Shown piece by piece: positions 37,401 through 49,281 of a stretch of 64,000 nucleotides of DNA. A model generated the notes under the pieces. That model did not search any database, was not told the origin of the DNA, and saw only the letters and a list, made by a program, of their open reading frames with translations. Position 1 is the stretch's first letter, and each line of letters begins with the position of its first letter. The position numbers and the translations under genes were made by a program. The DNA comes from Heliopora coerulea (Eukaryota; Cnidaria; Anthozoa; Scleralcyonacea; Helioporidae), in NCBI GenBank assembly GCA_030142905.1, contig JASJOG010000068.1, forward strand, positions 960,001-1,024,000. Reading direction: 5' to 3'.

Positions 37401-38644
37401 CAGAGGAAACACTTCATAAACATTGGCAGAGGCATCAACAATTTTGCTAACTCTTTTGCAGCAAGATGAGTTCAAAATATTGTATTTTAGCCCCAGTGCC
37501 AAATTGAGTTTTGGCCTTTCAAGCTCAAGTACTGTACCAAGCCTAGGACCAAACCAAGGGACACTGACAACTGGATAATTGAGTTCAAGTCATAAAATAC
37601 ATGAAGGAACCATGCTGTATACCAAGCCAGTTATTTGTTTTGCTAATACTGTTTTATCCATGCATGTAACTGTTTCTTCTCAAGTAGCCATTTATTATTT
37701 TCTCCAAATGCTAAATGACCTTTGACACTTTGAATTCAGACATGTGGCATGTAGCAAGAGGCTACAGATGAAGTAGGTTACCATCACATGTGCAAGGTGC
37801 ACAAAGAACTTACAGTTGGAGCTATAGCTGAGAATTGGTTAAAAACCTCCTTGGTTTTGAGTACATGTGCATGATCTTTGGTTGAGAATGCTTTTCAGCA
37901 CTTCTGTGGATGCACATTCATCCTAATTAGCACTTTTTTGTTTTTCAGAGCCCCAGTTCTTGTTGCTATTGCTTTGATTGAAGCTGGAATGAAGTATGAA
38001 GATGCTGTTGACTTCATCAGAAGGTATATTTTTTATTTAAATTGCACTTTTTTGCCATGAAAGATATGAATCTTGATAAGAGCTGAACTTCTTATGTGGG
38101 CAAACAAAGGTTTCTGGGTAGAGTAAGTACAAAATTAAGAATTGAGCTGTGTGTGATAAACTGCATGTAAACTTCTCAAACTCATTAATAACTCATAAAG
38201 CAAAAACAAAAGAAATACATAATTAATCAGTATTTAGAAATCGGAGGAAGATTACAGCTGGATTTTTGCCTAAAATAATGGTTTGTTTGAGAAGTAATTT
38301 CAAACACTTGTTTAGTGTTCTTCCTCCAATTTCTAGATACCAAGAAACTCATTAAGAAAACTCGGCTTTGCCTTGTTTTTCAACTCATTTCTCGGTATCT
38401 AGAAATCGGAGGAAGAACACCAACTTGTACTTGAAATATTACTTCAAAACAGGTATGGAAGTAACGTTGAATAATTCTAACATGGAAAATAACATTAGCT
38501 TTGTGATATTTTCTTAAAAGTCTTTTTTTTTTTGTTAGACAACGCCGTGGTGCAATTAACACCACACAGCTAGCTTACCTGGAGAAATACAAGCCAACAA
38601 GAATACTGAAGATGAAAGGAAGTTCAGGGTGTTGTGTGCAATGA
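34435..38644 (+). CDS. PTP4A: PTP4A / PRL prenylated protein tyrosine phosphatase
   Basis: Five exons join in phase: 34435-34587, 34706-34798, 36818-36948, 37949-38023 and 38539-38644, giving 185 residues. PRL phosphatases are small membrane-tethered dual-specificity enzymes of the PTP superfamily; in animals they also bind CNNM magnesium transporters. Visible features are the general-acid loop [10 protein letters not shown], the catalytic P-loop [10 protein letters not shown] (Cys-X5-Arg, with the Ala that replaces the usual Ser/Thr in PRLs), the family blocks [12 protein letters not shown] and [16 protein letters not shown], and a C-terminal CAAX box CCVQ for prenylation. The N terminus is about 12 residues longer than in human PRLs. 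The ATG is the first in frame after an upstream stop. An acceptor-like TTTTTTAACTCAG ends at 34416, so a 5'-UTR intron is likely. The polybasic stretch before the CAAX box is weaker than in vertebrates. The gene is convergent with PSMF1. Confidence 0.95.
38315..38420. repeat. Fold-back repeat in PTP4A intron 4
   Basis: GTGTTCTTCCTCC followed by TTTCTAGATACC (from 38315) is inverted at the right end (to 38420), with arms of about 45 bases and several mismatches. A third partial copy (GAAATCGGAGGAAGA) lies at about 38238, so this is a dispersed element. Confidence 0.75.
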
Positions 38645-39102
38645 TGAAACCTAGATTCCTTGAGATGCTAATTGCAATCAAAAGAACAATACATATTTTT
38701 GAAATGAAATTACAGTATATCTATGAATTTACCAAACTGTGTTGAGAGCAACAATTATGTGTAATAGCATTGCATGAAGTATTGTAATCTAAGTTATCAT
38801 CAACTATCAGTGTTTGAAGAGCTTGATGATAATGAATTGAGTGCTAGCTCCCCCAATAATTTTGTGTAAGCTACAGTAATACCAAAATTTAATTTTGTTT
38901 TATGTCAATAATCATGCAGATAAGCTAGAAGGAATGTAGTACTGAATGATCCATAAGCTCATCATAATTATTATCTGTGTGAACTCTATCAACAATCCTT
39001 TTAAAAATGAAGTTGGATTAGTTTTCTAATGATTATTTATAACTGGCACTTACAAATCTTGCAGGTACAATTGTGTCAATATTGCGCTTGCCTAGGAAGA
39101 CT

Positions 39103-39108
39103 AATAAA
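39103..39108 (+). terminator. Polyadenylation signal of PTP4A
   Basis: AATAAA, 459 bases after the PTP4A stop codon, is the first canonical hexamer noticed downstream on the plus strand. It lies only about 50 bases from the PSMF1 stop codon on the other strand, so the two 3' UTRs probably overlap. Confidence 0.55.
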
Positions 39109-39156
39109 CTTTATGCTAAAATACTGTAATCTCTTTGTCAAATCAAAACTAATTTT

Positions 39157-42100
39157 TTACATGAACATGTCATCGTTGAAACCTGGTGGTGGTAAATGAT
39201 CTGGTGTTGGTCTGGAAAAAAAAAATCTTCATTAAAAGACTGTTGCTGCAACTATGTCAATGCATTCTGCAAAACAAAGTGATTTTGATACACTAAAATG
39301 AAACAAACTGTAATCAGTGGCCATATCTAGTGTTCACCATGCACAACTTTGTTCTGTGAGTCCTACCGTGTTTGATCCTTGGTCAGACCACTTAGAAAGG
39401 TCTTATACAATTAAGGTAAACATTTTGCAACCATGAACATATTAAGTGGGGGATCTTACATCTTCAATAACATTTCAACTGTGGGAGGGAAAATCAAGTA
39501 AAACAAAGCACCTGTGTCACTTCATAATGTGCAGTTTTATGAAAAATAATGGTACTGGCTACAACATTTAACATTACAATGAAATCTCTGTGTGAGTCAT
39601 TGAAGGCTTTAAGCACGTTTATTGTTAAAAAAAGGAAACTGGAAAAATTACTTGTACTGTATAGAGGGCATAAGACTAAACAAATTTCAGATTTACATTA
39701 ATTTTATTCAACTTTGATCAAACACCAGCAGATGAAAAAGCAAAATACACGTAGCAGTCCCAAAATATGTTGGGGGGAAAAAAGACTGATATTTTACATG
39801 AAAAAGCCTTCATTGAAAATTGGTTTCACTCTGATGTAAGGCTTCCTCTGTTTGGAACATCTGTTTCTTTACCAATATACATCTTGTAATAGTACCATCT
39901 TATTCATCTTATTTAAGAGCAGTATTAATGAAGTAATAAATTACTGGTACATAACAAAAGCTCGCCTCAATTGCTTGTAGTGCTTTGACAAAAAATTAAT
40001 TTTAAAAATGTTCAGTAAGTACAAATTACAAGTGCGTCTCAAAAAAATTAGAATATTATGAAAAAATAGGATATCTGTCGAGAGGTAATGTCAAAGCTCA
40101 AAATTTTAATTGTATTAGTCTCACTGGACCTAAACTGATCCATTCCCAGTTATACGTTGGTATAATCGAACAACTATGGTTTCCATACCATGATCATTAA
40201 AAATCCAGCATCTCAAAATATTAGAATATAATATCTGAACACCCAAAACATATCATTACAAGCTTTTACTTGTAGAGTAGCTTGGCCATAAATGGAAAGA
40301 CAGGTAAGGAATGTCTGTCAGTACTTGGTTGGAGCTCCTTTAGCATTAATGACTGCCTGAATACGTCATGGCATAGAGGTAATGAGCCTGTGGCGCTGCT
40401 CAGGTTTAATGGATGCCCCCAGGTGGTGTTGAGCTCTGCCAGATTGATGGGATGCAAGCTGGTCATCTTCTTCTTAACTATACTCCATAAATTCTCGATG
40501 AGGTTCAAGTCCAGTGAGTTACTTGGCCAAGGAAGCATGTTGATGTGATGATCAGCAAACCAGACAGCGGTTGATTTGGCACTATGTGCAGGTGCCAAAT
40601 CCTGCTGGAACACAAATTCCGCATCACCAAATAGCCTTTCATCTGACGGAAGCATGAAGTTCTCCAAGATCTCCTGGTAGACCACTGCGTTCACTGTGAC
40701 CCTGAGAAAACACAGAGGTTCAACACCTGCAGATGACATGGCACCCCAAACCATCACTGACTGTGGGAACTTGACACTGGACGTCAAACAGCTGGGGTTC
40801 TGTGCCTCTCCAGCCCTCCTCCAAACTCCTCAACCTTGGTTTCCGAACGAGATACAAAACTTGCTCTCATCAGAGAACAGCACCTTGGACCACTGAGCAA
40901 CACTCCACTTCTGCTTCTCTTTGGCCCATGTCAGCCGCTTGTGACATTGCCTGGCGTTGAGAAGAGGCTTGGCGCTGGGTACTCGGCTGTTGTACCCCAT
41001 TTCCTGAAGCCGTTTGTGCGTGGTAGCCCTAGATGCACCAACTCCTGCTTCTGTCCACTTTTTATGGATCTCACTTACATTGTCAAACCAGTTCTTCTTC
41101 ATGGTTTTCTCGAGGCTGCAGTCATCCTTGCTGGTGCACCTCTTTCTGCCACACTTTGCTCGTCCAGACAACGTTCCTTTGAGATGCTTCGAAACAGAAC
41201 TCTGGGAGCAGCCAGCTTTTTCTGCAATAACTTTCTGAGTCTTTCCCTCTTTGTGGAGTGTGTCAATGATGGTCTTTTGGACAACCGTTAGATCAGACAT
41301 CTTCCCCATGATTGCAGCACAAGCGGTTTCCGTGAATAAATAAATAAACATTTGTTGTGTGGTACATGTGGTATTTGTACATTTGTGTGAAGTTCGTCAA
41401 GCTCAGATGCTCAGGAACGCCCTACCTAGATGTTCAGATATTATGTTCTAATATTTTGAGATGCTGGATTTTTAATGATCATTGTGTGGAAACCATAGTT
41501 GTTTGATTATACCAACGTATAACTGGGGATAGATCAGTTTAGGTCCAGTGAGACTAATACAATTAAAATTTTGAGCTTCGACATTACCTCACAACAGATA
41601 TCCTATTTTTTCATAATATTCTAATTTTTTGAGATGCACTTGTAAATTAAACTACCTACAAAATACTAAATCTACAAACAAACTCTACATACTAAATCTA
41701 CAAATTAAATTGTACCTAAATTGTCTTCTTACCCACTAAATCGGCCAGATCTTGGATTGTTTCTACTAAAACCTTCAGGAGGAACCGGTCCAAATGGATC
41801 AAAACGTGCTCCTGGGGGTACTGCTCCTCTAAAGATTGTAGAGAAGTGGGTGGTTCATCAGTTACAGTATTTATACTGTAAATATAGGCAACTTCAGGCT
41901 TCTTGATTTTAAAGATATTGTGAACTTAAAAGTACAGAGTATTTGCAGATTTTTGATCAAGTATGATAAACTTTCCAGTTCACTGCTGGTGCAGAAATTG
42001 TGTTGTACTGGTAGTGACTAATGTCATCATGCCTTAAAGGTAGTTTTGCCAATGAAACATTGGTTGCCACTTACAACAGACTACTTTAAGCTGATTGCAT

Positions 42101-45100
42101 GGTCAACTTTCACAAATATTTCCATTTAACTGCCAATTCAATTATTATAACCCACCAAAGGGGAAGGGGGACTTGAGTATTTTCTTTTGCTAACACCAGA
42201 AAATTCATTACTTTTTATATAGGAAAGCAGAAGACCAGGGCCTTAATGGGTTAATCTTGCTATTAAGACAAATCAACTTTTTGGACTGAATTTGATTTTA
42301 CAATGTTATTATACCACAATATTAATATCTGCTATGCTATACAAGTGATTCTTACCTAATTTGTGTTAATCTGAATGACCAAGGACAATAAAATGGTATT
42401 ACCACTACTAATGAAAACAACAAGAAAACATTCTCTGATCAAAATATATATTTAATTACAAGCTTTTGGTTGCCAGACTGCAGCCTTCAAAGCTCATGAT
42501 TAAATACATATTTTGGTCAGAGAAGTTTTATTATTGTTTTCATTATATAGAATCCTGGTTGTGGTTCTTCTATCTTTTTGAACACTAGTGTTTCTTAAAC
42601 TGCAAGTACAGTAAAAGACTGTTTCATCATGTGAGCAGTTGCCTTCAAAATTTAAACACTTTGGAACTTTACCAAAAGAAAAAAATCAGGAAATAGTTCT
42701 GCAATACAGAGTTGATACCTTGGAAGTCCTGCATGCCCAAAGTTACTTCCAGGCCCTCTGCGACCTTGATGAAATGGATCCATCACCATGCCACCAAATC
42801 TGTTAAAATCACATACAATCAAGATCTAAGCTTTCATCCACTGTTCAAAATAACATTTGGGCTTTTTCCTTTATCTTGTTTTTATATTACTCACCCAGGA
42901 TGACCTGGCAGGCGATCAGCATCTCCAAAATTAAATGGATCTTGAATTGGTGGATTCCTAGAAATGACCATACAGCCATTTAACATGTTGCACTGTGACA
43001 AGTACGACATGCAGTAAGACTTTGTTTGTGCAAAATATGTGAAAGATGGCAGATATTACACTATTAAGTACACATACTGCACTGCAGATTAAGCACACAC
43101 ACAAATTGTTAGCTGTGATATTTGTCACTGTGAGAAAAAACAAGTTTTACTGAAAGCAGTTTCTTTAAACCTGTCAGTAATCAAAATAGAAACTATGGCA
43201 GAAATATGGAAAAGTGGTAACAAGGAAACAAAAAGGTATGTATATTTTATTATACTAAAAATTCAGTGAATGGCAAATGTTTACTATCACCTGGTCATCA
43301 CCAATTTTACCTCCTGATGATAAACTTTTGATCTAAAATCTTTACCATTTACCATGTTTTTGGTATGCCAAAATCAACCTTTTCATTCCCTTTTCTGTAT
43401 ATTTTTATCAACATGGTAATATAAAACACAATGGACAAAATTTAATAGGTTTAATAACATGGTGCTACTACTGGGTACCAGCACTAGATAGGCATGTGAC
43501 CAATGAAGATGCTATGGAATTTCTAGCATATTGTACTTTGTTAAAGGCTTCTTACCAATGCCTAGAATCATTGGGATGCCGAGGTGGTACTCTCAGTGGA
43601 TCATCTTCATTTGGTGAAGGTCTTGGAATTGACCTGTAGCAATAAAAATCAAAAGTAAGTCTGTAACAAAGCATCTCATTTAAATAATTATTTGTTGAAG
43701 TTTGCAACAGAAAACATAATTTTTTTATAATGGTTCACCTGCTAGGCTCTTGTCTACTTTTAGAGTCAGTTGAACTTTTATCCTTGGCTCCTGTGATCTT
43801 GTTTATAATATCAGATTTAAATAATTGTTCAAGCTTTGGAAGCTGTTTGACCACTCTGAAAAAATTAAAAAATTTACTCTTATATTTCAATAACTTATCA
43901 CATGGATTTAACGATGATGGCATATATAAATGTGAACAATTCTTTACACGTATTTACCTTGGGTAATCGTACAGGTATCTAACCAGTTCCTCATTGCTGG
44001 CTGAAACATACTCCAGTATATTAATGGTCAAGTCAAAACTGGATTCTTTGTCTATATCCTGGCATAAAATAACATAATTATTACCATAATTATAGCAACC
44101 TATATGAGCTATACCATCACAAAATCACAATTATACATTATGTCAAAAAAAGAAACTACTGCATCATGTACCATACTATGTTTTCATGCATGTATGTCAT
44201 ACTGATGACCAGTAGCCTAAGTTATTGAAAACGTAACAAACAGACCAGCATGTGAACAGCAAGTCTTGTTCCAAGGCGTAGTGCTTTCATTAGATATCTT
44301 CTTTTAAAGGAAGATGGTTGTTTGTACTGCACAGCATACATATCTGGTAAGTTGTTCCATCCTTGAGGAAGAGCATCAGTTGCAATGTTACAAACTGATT
44401 CAGGAATCTATTAATTGCACATAAAAAAAACGGGAAGAAAGCCTTGGTTATTTATCACTGGATGTTTACATCTGTGGTAAAGTACTTTCATTTGTCCTCA
44501 AAACACTTTTCAGAGTCAAAGCACATTGAGACTGCATTACATACACAGCATGGTTGAGAAAAATAATGTAATTTTCATAGGTATAATCATGTGGAAATGC
44601 ACATTTAGATATAGGTCACCGAAGCACTTGTAGTGCACCTGGTTATGGCAGCAATATCATATTTAATAGTAAAATTATAGGAAATTATTCACCTATTGTG
44701 TCTGTACCAAACTATATTAGCTTATACTGCATAATTGCTGGTATCGCTCACTATGACATATGTAATTCACAGAAATATTAGATGACCAAAATAGAAAGTA
44801 AAAGTACATTGCTGCACAAGCTAAACAGGAACAGGTTGCTGTAAGGCATACAGTGGCAAACATACAAAAATTATCTCCTAAATGTTTGCGGGTTTCCAAC
44901 TCTATGTTTCACAGGAGTAACTAAGTATTTGGTGCAATTCGCTACGATCGCCGTTCAGACGACGTCACAACGTTTGTCAACGTAAAGCACGTCATTACAT
45001 CATGCACGAATTTTTGAGGTAAAATAACATAGACCAAGCACACCTCCTCTCCAATCCCGATGCATTTATACCCAGCTTCGATCATAAAAGTGTGCAGGGC

Positions 45101-45172
45101 AACAACTACAGCATCATGGCCATCTTTTACGCCAGAAAAAGGTAACGTGTTGGCAAATCTTTCTGACGCCAT
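39157..45172 (-). CDS. PSMF1: PSMF1, proteasome inhibitor PI31
   Basis: Nine minus-strand exons join in phase: 45044-45172, 44246-44407, 43958-44058, 43739-43855, 43556-43633, 42895-42957, 42719-42799, 41733-41828 and 39157-39211, giving 293 residues (human about 271). PI31 binds the 20S proteasome, modulates its activity and assembly, and interacts with the F-box protein FBXO7 through its N-terminal FP domain. Visible blocks are the FP-domain text LPQGWNNLPDMYAVQY, then a Pro/Gly/Arg-rich C-terminal half with DPLRVPPRHP, DPFNFGDADRLPGHP, GGMVMDPF and PPGARFDPFGPVPPEGF, and the tail DHLPPPGFNDDMFM. That tail matches the family ending. The start is the ATG at 45172; no upstream in-frame ATG was seen. 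Introns after exon 3 all have phase 2. Intron 8 (2.5 kb) holds a Tc1-type transposon. The gene is head-to-head with the CCDC73-like gene and tail-to-tail with PTP4A. Confidence 0.95.
40029..41642 (-). mobile_element. Tc1-type DD34E transposon, 1614 bp, with long inverted repeats
   Basis: The element is flanked by TA target duplications (40027-40028 and 41643-41644) and ends in CAAGTGC...GCACTTG. The terminal inverted repeats are about 211 bp (40029-40240 and 41432-41642) with roughly ten substitutions and one indel between them. Each repeat holds an outer and an inner copy of a TCTCAAAA(N)ATTAGAATAT-like motif (left: about 40037 and 40211). This is the IR/DR layout in which two transposase sites lie in each end. 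It lies in the last intron of PSMF1, with the transposase in the same orientation as PSMF1. Confidence 0.93.
40319..41309 (-). pseudogene. Inactivated Tc1 transposase
   Basis: The minus-strand frame starts with ATG at 41309. It shows the paired-like helix-turn-helix region (KVIAEKAGCSQSSVSKHLKG), a catalytic Asp in VLFSDESKF, the second in FQQDLAPAHS, and the Glu in NLIENLWSIVKKK. Exactly 34 residues separate the second Asp from the Glu, so the family is DD34E. It is broken three times: a TGA at 40830-40832, where relatives usually have a CGA Arg after GNQG; a small deletion causing a frameshift near 40.43 kb; and a second TGA in the shifted frame just before the C-terminal GAPTKY. Two CGA-to-TGA changes fit CpG decay. 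Confidence 0.9.
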
Positions 45173-45880
45173 ATTTGTTTTGATGATACCCACCAGTGTC
45201 GCGAGCCTGCGAACATTGCAGATTAAAAGAGCTGCTCATAAACATACACCACAATATTCCCTATCACCCAACATTGTCGAACTATCTTCCCGACTACAGA
45301 CCGTTGTTTCGGCATTCTATGAAGATTGTCGTCTGAAGTCCTCAAGCGCAAAGCAAAATTATCGAAAAATATTTGGAAACAAGCAGCGGGAAATTTTGTT
45401 TTTAAACCATTTTTAATGGTTTGTTCGAGGACTTTGCGGAGGATAACGATTTGTTAATTCAGATTCCGAAGATCGAGGACGTAGTATGAGATATGTTTTA
45501 AAATCATAACCATAATGATGAACTGGAACTATGGAGTACAGCCAGAACGGCAAAATTGGCAAAATTTCTTGAAAAGCAAGCTTTGCTGTTCCATATCTTT
45601 TAGCCTTTAGTTAGTGGGTACTACATAGCTGTGGAAATACGAAAGGAAGACAGTTTTTTCTAGAAAATCAGTCGAGAGCTCCAGCTTGAAAATCACTGAA
45701 CTTCCAGTTTACGTAAAGAGGTAAACTGCTGGACGGATCTCCATTTCTAAACAGAAGTTTTGATATTTAAGACATGTTTAATTCTAACGCATTTACTAAA
45801 ATAAGATTTAAGGTGTATTTTATAGAAAAAATAATTGCGCATTCTTGAATTTTAAGATTTAACCTGCTTCCATTTTGATC
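45173..45880. promoter_or_regulatory. Shared head-to-head promoter region of PSMF1 and the CCDC73-like gene
   Basis: Only 708 bases separate the start codons of two divergent genes, so both promoters and 5' UTRs must lie here unless remote non-coding exons exist. No TATA box in a convincing position was found on either side. The open frame at 45060-45416 is mainly the antisense of PSMF1 exon 1. Confidence 0.55.
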
Positions 45881-48800
45881 ATGGCTTCGACAGAAAGTGA
45901 ACGCGAACTTGACGAAGGAAGTGTCAACGAACTTCGAACTGGAGAAGACAGTTTGAACACTTCTGTAAAGCACAGACAAAACAAAGAAGACAATACTTCA
46001 TTTTCTGATATTGAACTGAACGAAAAACCTCCCATTTTGTCGGCCCAGCTGTTCAGGGAATCGGAGAAGAGCAAAGATTATTCTCACCAAGTTGAAGAGA
46101 TTTCCGAGAATACTAAACCGGCTGATGGACAACCTTTTGAAGTTTTCAGTGAAACTGATTGCATAAAATTCGCAGAAAAGTTACACAAGGTAAAGTTTGA
46201 TTTTTACGCTTGATTTCCATGCGTGCAATTTGCTTCCTTTTTGTTCCTCAATCATACAAAATCTTTATATTTTACATTTCAGGTTGTTGAAGAGCTTAGA
46301 ATGAACAGAGTAGGTCCATACCCCGACCTATGGAATGCTATAAGAATGATGAAAATGGTTGGGATTACATCCGTAGCGAGATCATCAATAATGGGAAAAG
46401 TGACACCATAACTCTTGGTTAACTTAACCAAATAACTTTTTCGTAAAGTCGTCTAGCGTTAGCCTGAGTAAAAAAATGCAAGACCGATCTCGCCGGGAAA
46501 AAGTCGCGATACCTTTAATGGGCAGTGTGCTATAGAGACATTACACCTAGCGTTCGTATTTCGAGTACCAAGTACATTTCTGATTGTGTTGAAAAGTTGA
46601 AAAACCTGATCGTAAATTATCTAAAATTATTCAGAGTATTGGAAACGTTCCTGGAAATACTTGCAACTTTCCTTGAAAATTTCCCTAGTTTTCTAAAAAT
46701 TTTCCCCAACTTCTTGTCATAATTTCCTAAGTTTTGTTCTGTACTTAGCGTTGTAATTGGCTGACAAAATCATCCTCAAATAGCAAACATGCTGTCAAGA
46801 GGAAGTTCGAGAAATTTCTAACGAGCTTAGGAAAATTTCTAATTTCTTGTCGAGATTCTCCTGGAAACATTTGCTGTAAACATTTAAACGTAACTAATCC
46901 AAAATCGCAACCAAGTACAGAACTCAAAGTAGGAACGTTTCTGTTTCACTACAAAACAACGTCTCTACACCAAAATAAAATCTGTGGAAATTAGATATGG
47001 ACAAAATAAAAAGCGTCTTACTGGTGGACAATATAGTATGCCTGGCCGTATTGTAAAACAGTGGTGCGTACGAGGAAATGTTTGAAAGGTTTTCAACATT
47101 GCACATCATGTCCTAAAGTGCCTCCTCTCATGTGTTAACAGGCCAGCGAAAGAGAGAATGAATTGAGAATACGGAGGCTCATGTCAGAGAAAAGCGATCT
47201 GGAGCGATTGAAGGTAAGCAGTAATTCAAGAAGATTGAAGTAATTCAAATGCACAAAGACATCAGAAGTGAGATATATATACTCTTTGTAACTGGGGAAA
47301 CTAATTAATCTGAACAAGAAGGACTAGCAAGGGCGCCTGCTCGTGTCTTTTTTCTGTTTGATAAATCAAAGAATTTGAAACTTTTTTTTTTTACTTAGGA
47401 CGATGAAGCAATGAAGAACAACGAATTAATTCAGAAATATAACCAGAAACGAGAACAAGCACGAAAGCAGGTATAACATACACAATTTTTAGTTTCATGA
47501 GCAAGTCTGTCTCTCTTTCCGCCTCCATGTCAGACTGCCTGCTAAAATTCTCTTTTTCTTGGCTCTTCAGTTCGAAAAGGAGCTCCATTCTTTCCAAGAA
47601 GACAAGGTAAATGAAGGAATTTTATGCCTTACATTTTTCTAATAGAACGAATTTATTTCATCGAGAAGCAAAGAGAAGTATAAGCATTCTTCCTTCATGA
47701 CATTGCAAGTTCACAACATACTTCACGACTTCACTTTCCATACTGCTTCGACAGACACTGACAAACCGCCTACAGTATGTCTAAAATCAGCGAAAAAATA
47801 AATTATGTGATTGTAGAGAGAACTGGCAATTTTTTCAATAGCAACTATCAGAATCAAATTTTAATGTAGATTGGTGTTCGTTAGTTTTCTTTGATCTTTG
47901 TTTGGAGTAAACTAAAGTGACTCCAATTATGATCACTGTACTCACATTATTTCTTTTGTGTGAATTGTCTCGCCAAAGATTAAACATATGTTGGAGAAAC
48001 AGAGTGGAGAGAAAGAAATTAAAGCTTTAAAAGATGAGATCAAGGGATTGCACGTACGTTTACTAATATAATGTCACAGCGTTCTATGAAATCTCGCTTG
48101 GCAAGTCAAGTGAAATCGAAACTATGTTTGACTTTTCGTTGGCGAATTACTTTTTTCGTCACTTTTATCGCTATTTTGATATTGGTTGTTTTTTGATAAT
48201 TGACATTCATACAGTACAACCTCAAATAGACAAACAAATAAACAAACAAATAAATAAAGAAAGAAATACCATCTATACTATCCATTGACGCGTACTAGTT
48301 TCTCTTATGTATTAGATTACCAAATACACCATGGAGAAGTTGATCAAAGATCAGGTAAAGACTTGCTAAAATGGGAAACATTATTGGAAGAGTATGTCCG
48401 CCAAAATCTTCATAATTTTGCAAAGCCTTAGAATTTCATTTGCACTATATTTACTTTTTAGTGCTACTCGCGGAAGGGTCGAGTATTCTTAGAATTTTTA
48501 TGTTTGTTTGTCTGTTTACCCTTCCGCCCATCTGTTAGTCATTCAGGAACTAAAGATTTACAAATGATGATGTTGATCTCACAATGCTACGTTAACACAG
48601 GAACGACGGTTGCAGTCTAACGGAACCAACAGTGCAAACTACTTAACGCAGTTGGCAAAGCTAGAGAAACAATGCAAGGAGGTCTCTAAACAGTGCTCCC
48701 ATGTCATCACGACAGTGAACAGAGTGGAAGCAAATGGTAATGATCGATTAAAAAATTAAGAAACAACCCAAAATGGATGAAGGCAACGAGAACGATTGCC

Positions 48801-49168
48801 CATCTCCCTGATTTTTATTCAGAACTCACCGAGTTTTTCTTTTTGGGTTACAGTAAATACGTCCGCAAAATTACACAAGAAATTGACCTTCATAAACGAC
48901 CATCAAAACTGTGTATTGGAATCGTACAAGGAAAAACTGGACAGAAAGAAACTAGATCTAATTTCTATGGAAGCTCGTCAAGCTTCCTTAACAAGTATTC
49001 AAAAAGACAACTTGGAGTCGCCGACTTTAGTTCATTTAGTAGACGAACTACGAATGGTATAAATCTGTGAGAGAGCGAGGAAGTGAGCACGACTGTACTG
49101 TACTGTATGTGTGTGTGTGTGTGTGTGTTTGCGTGTGAGTGAGTGAGTGAGTGAGAGAGAGAGAGAGT

Positions 49169-49209
<41 letters not shown>

Positions 49210-49234
49210 TGAGAGAAAGTGTGAGAGAGTGAGA

Positions 49235-49281
<47 letters not shown>

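Noticed and set aside
40266..40787. Second separate transposase gene
   Set aside because: It is the same frame as the upstream part at 40830-41309, interrupted by one TGA, so the two are one broken gene.
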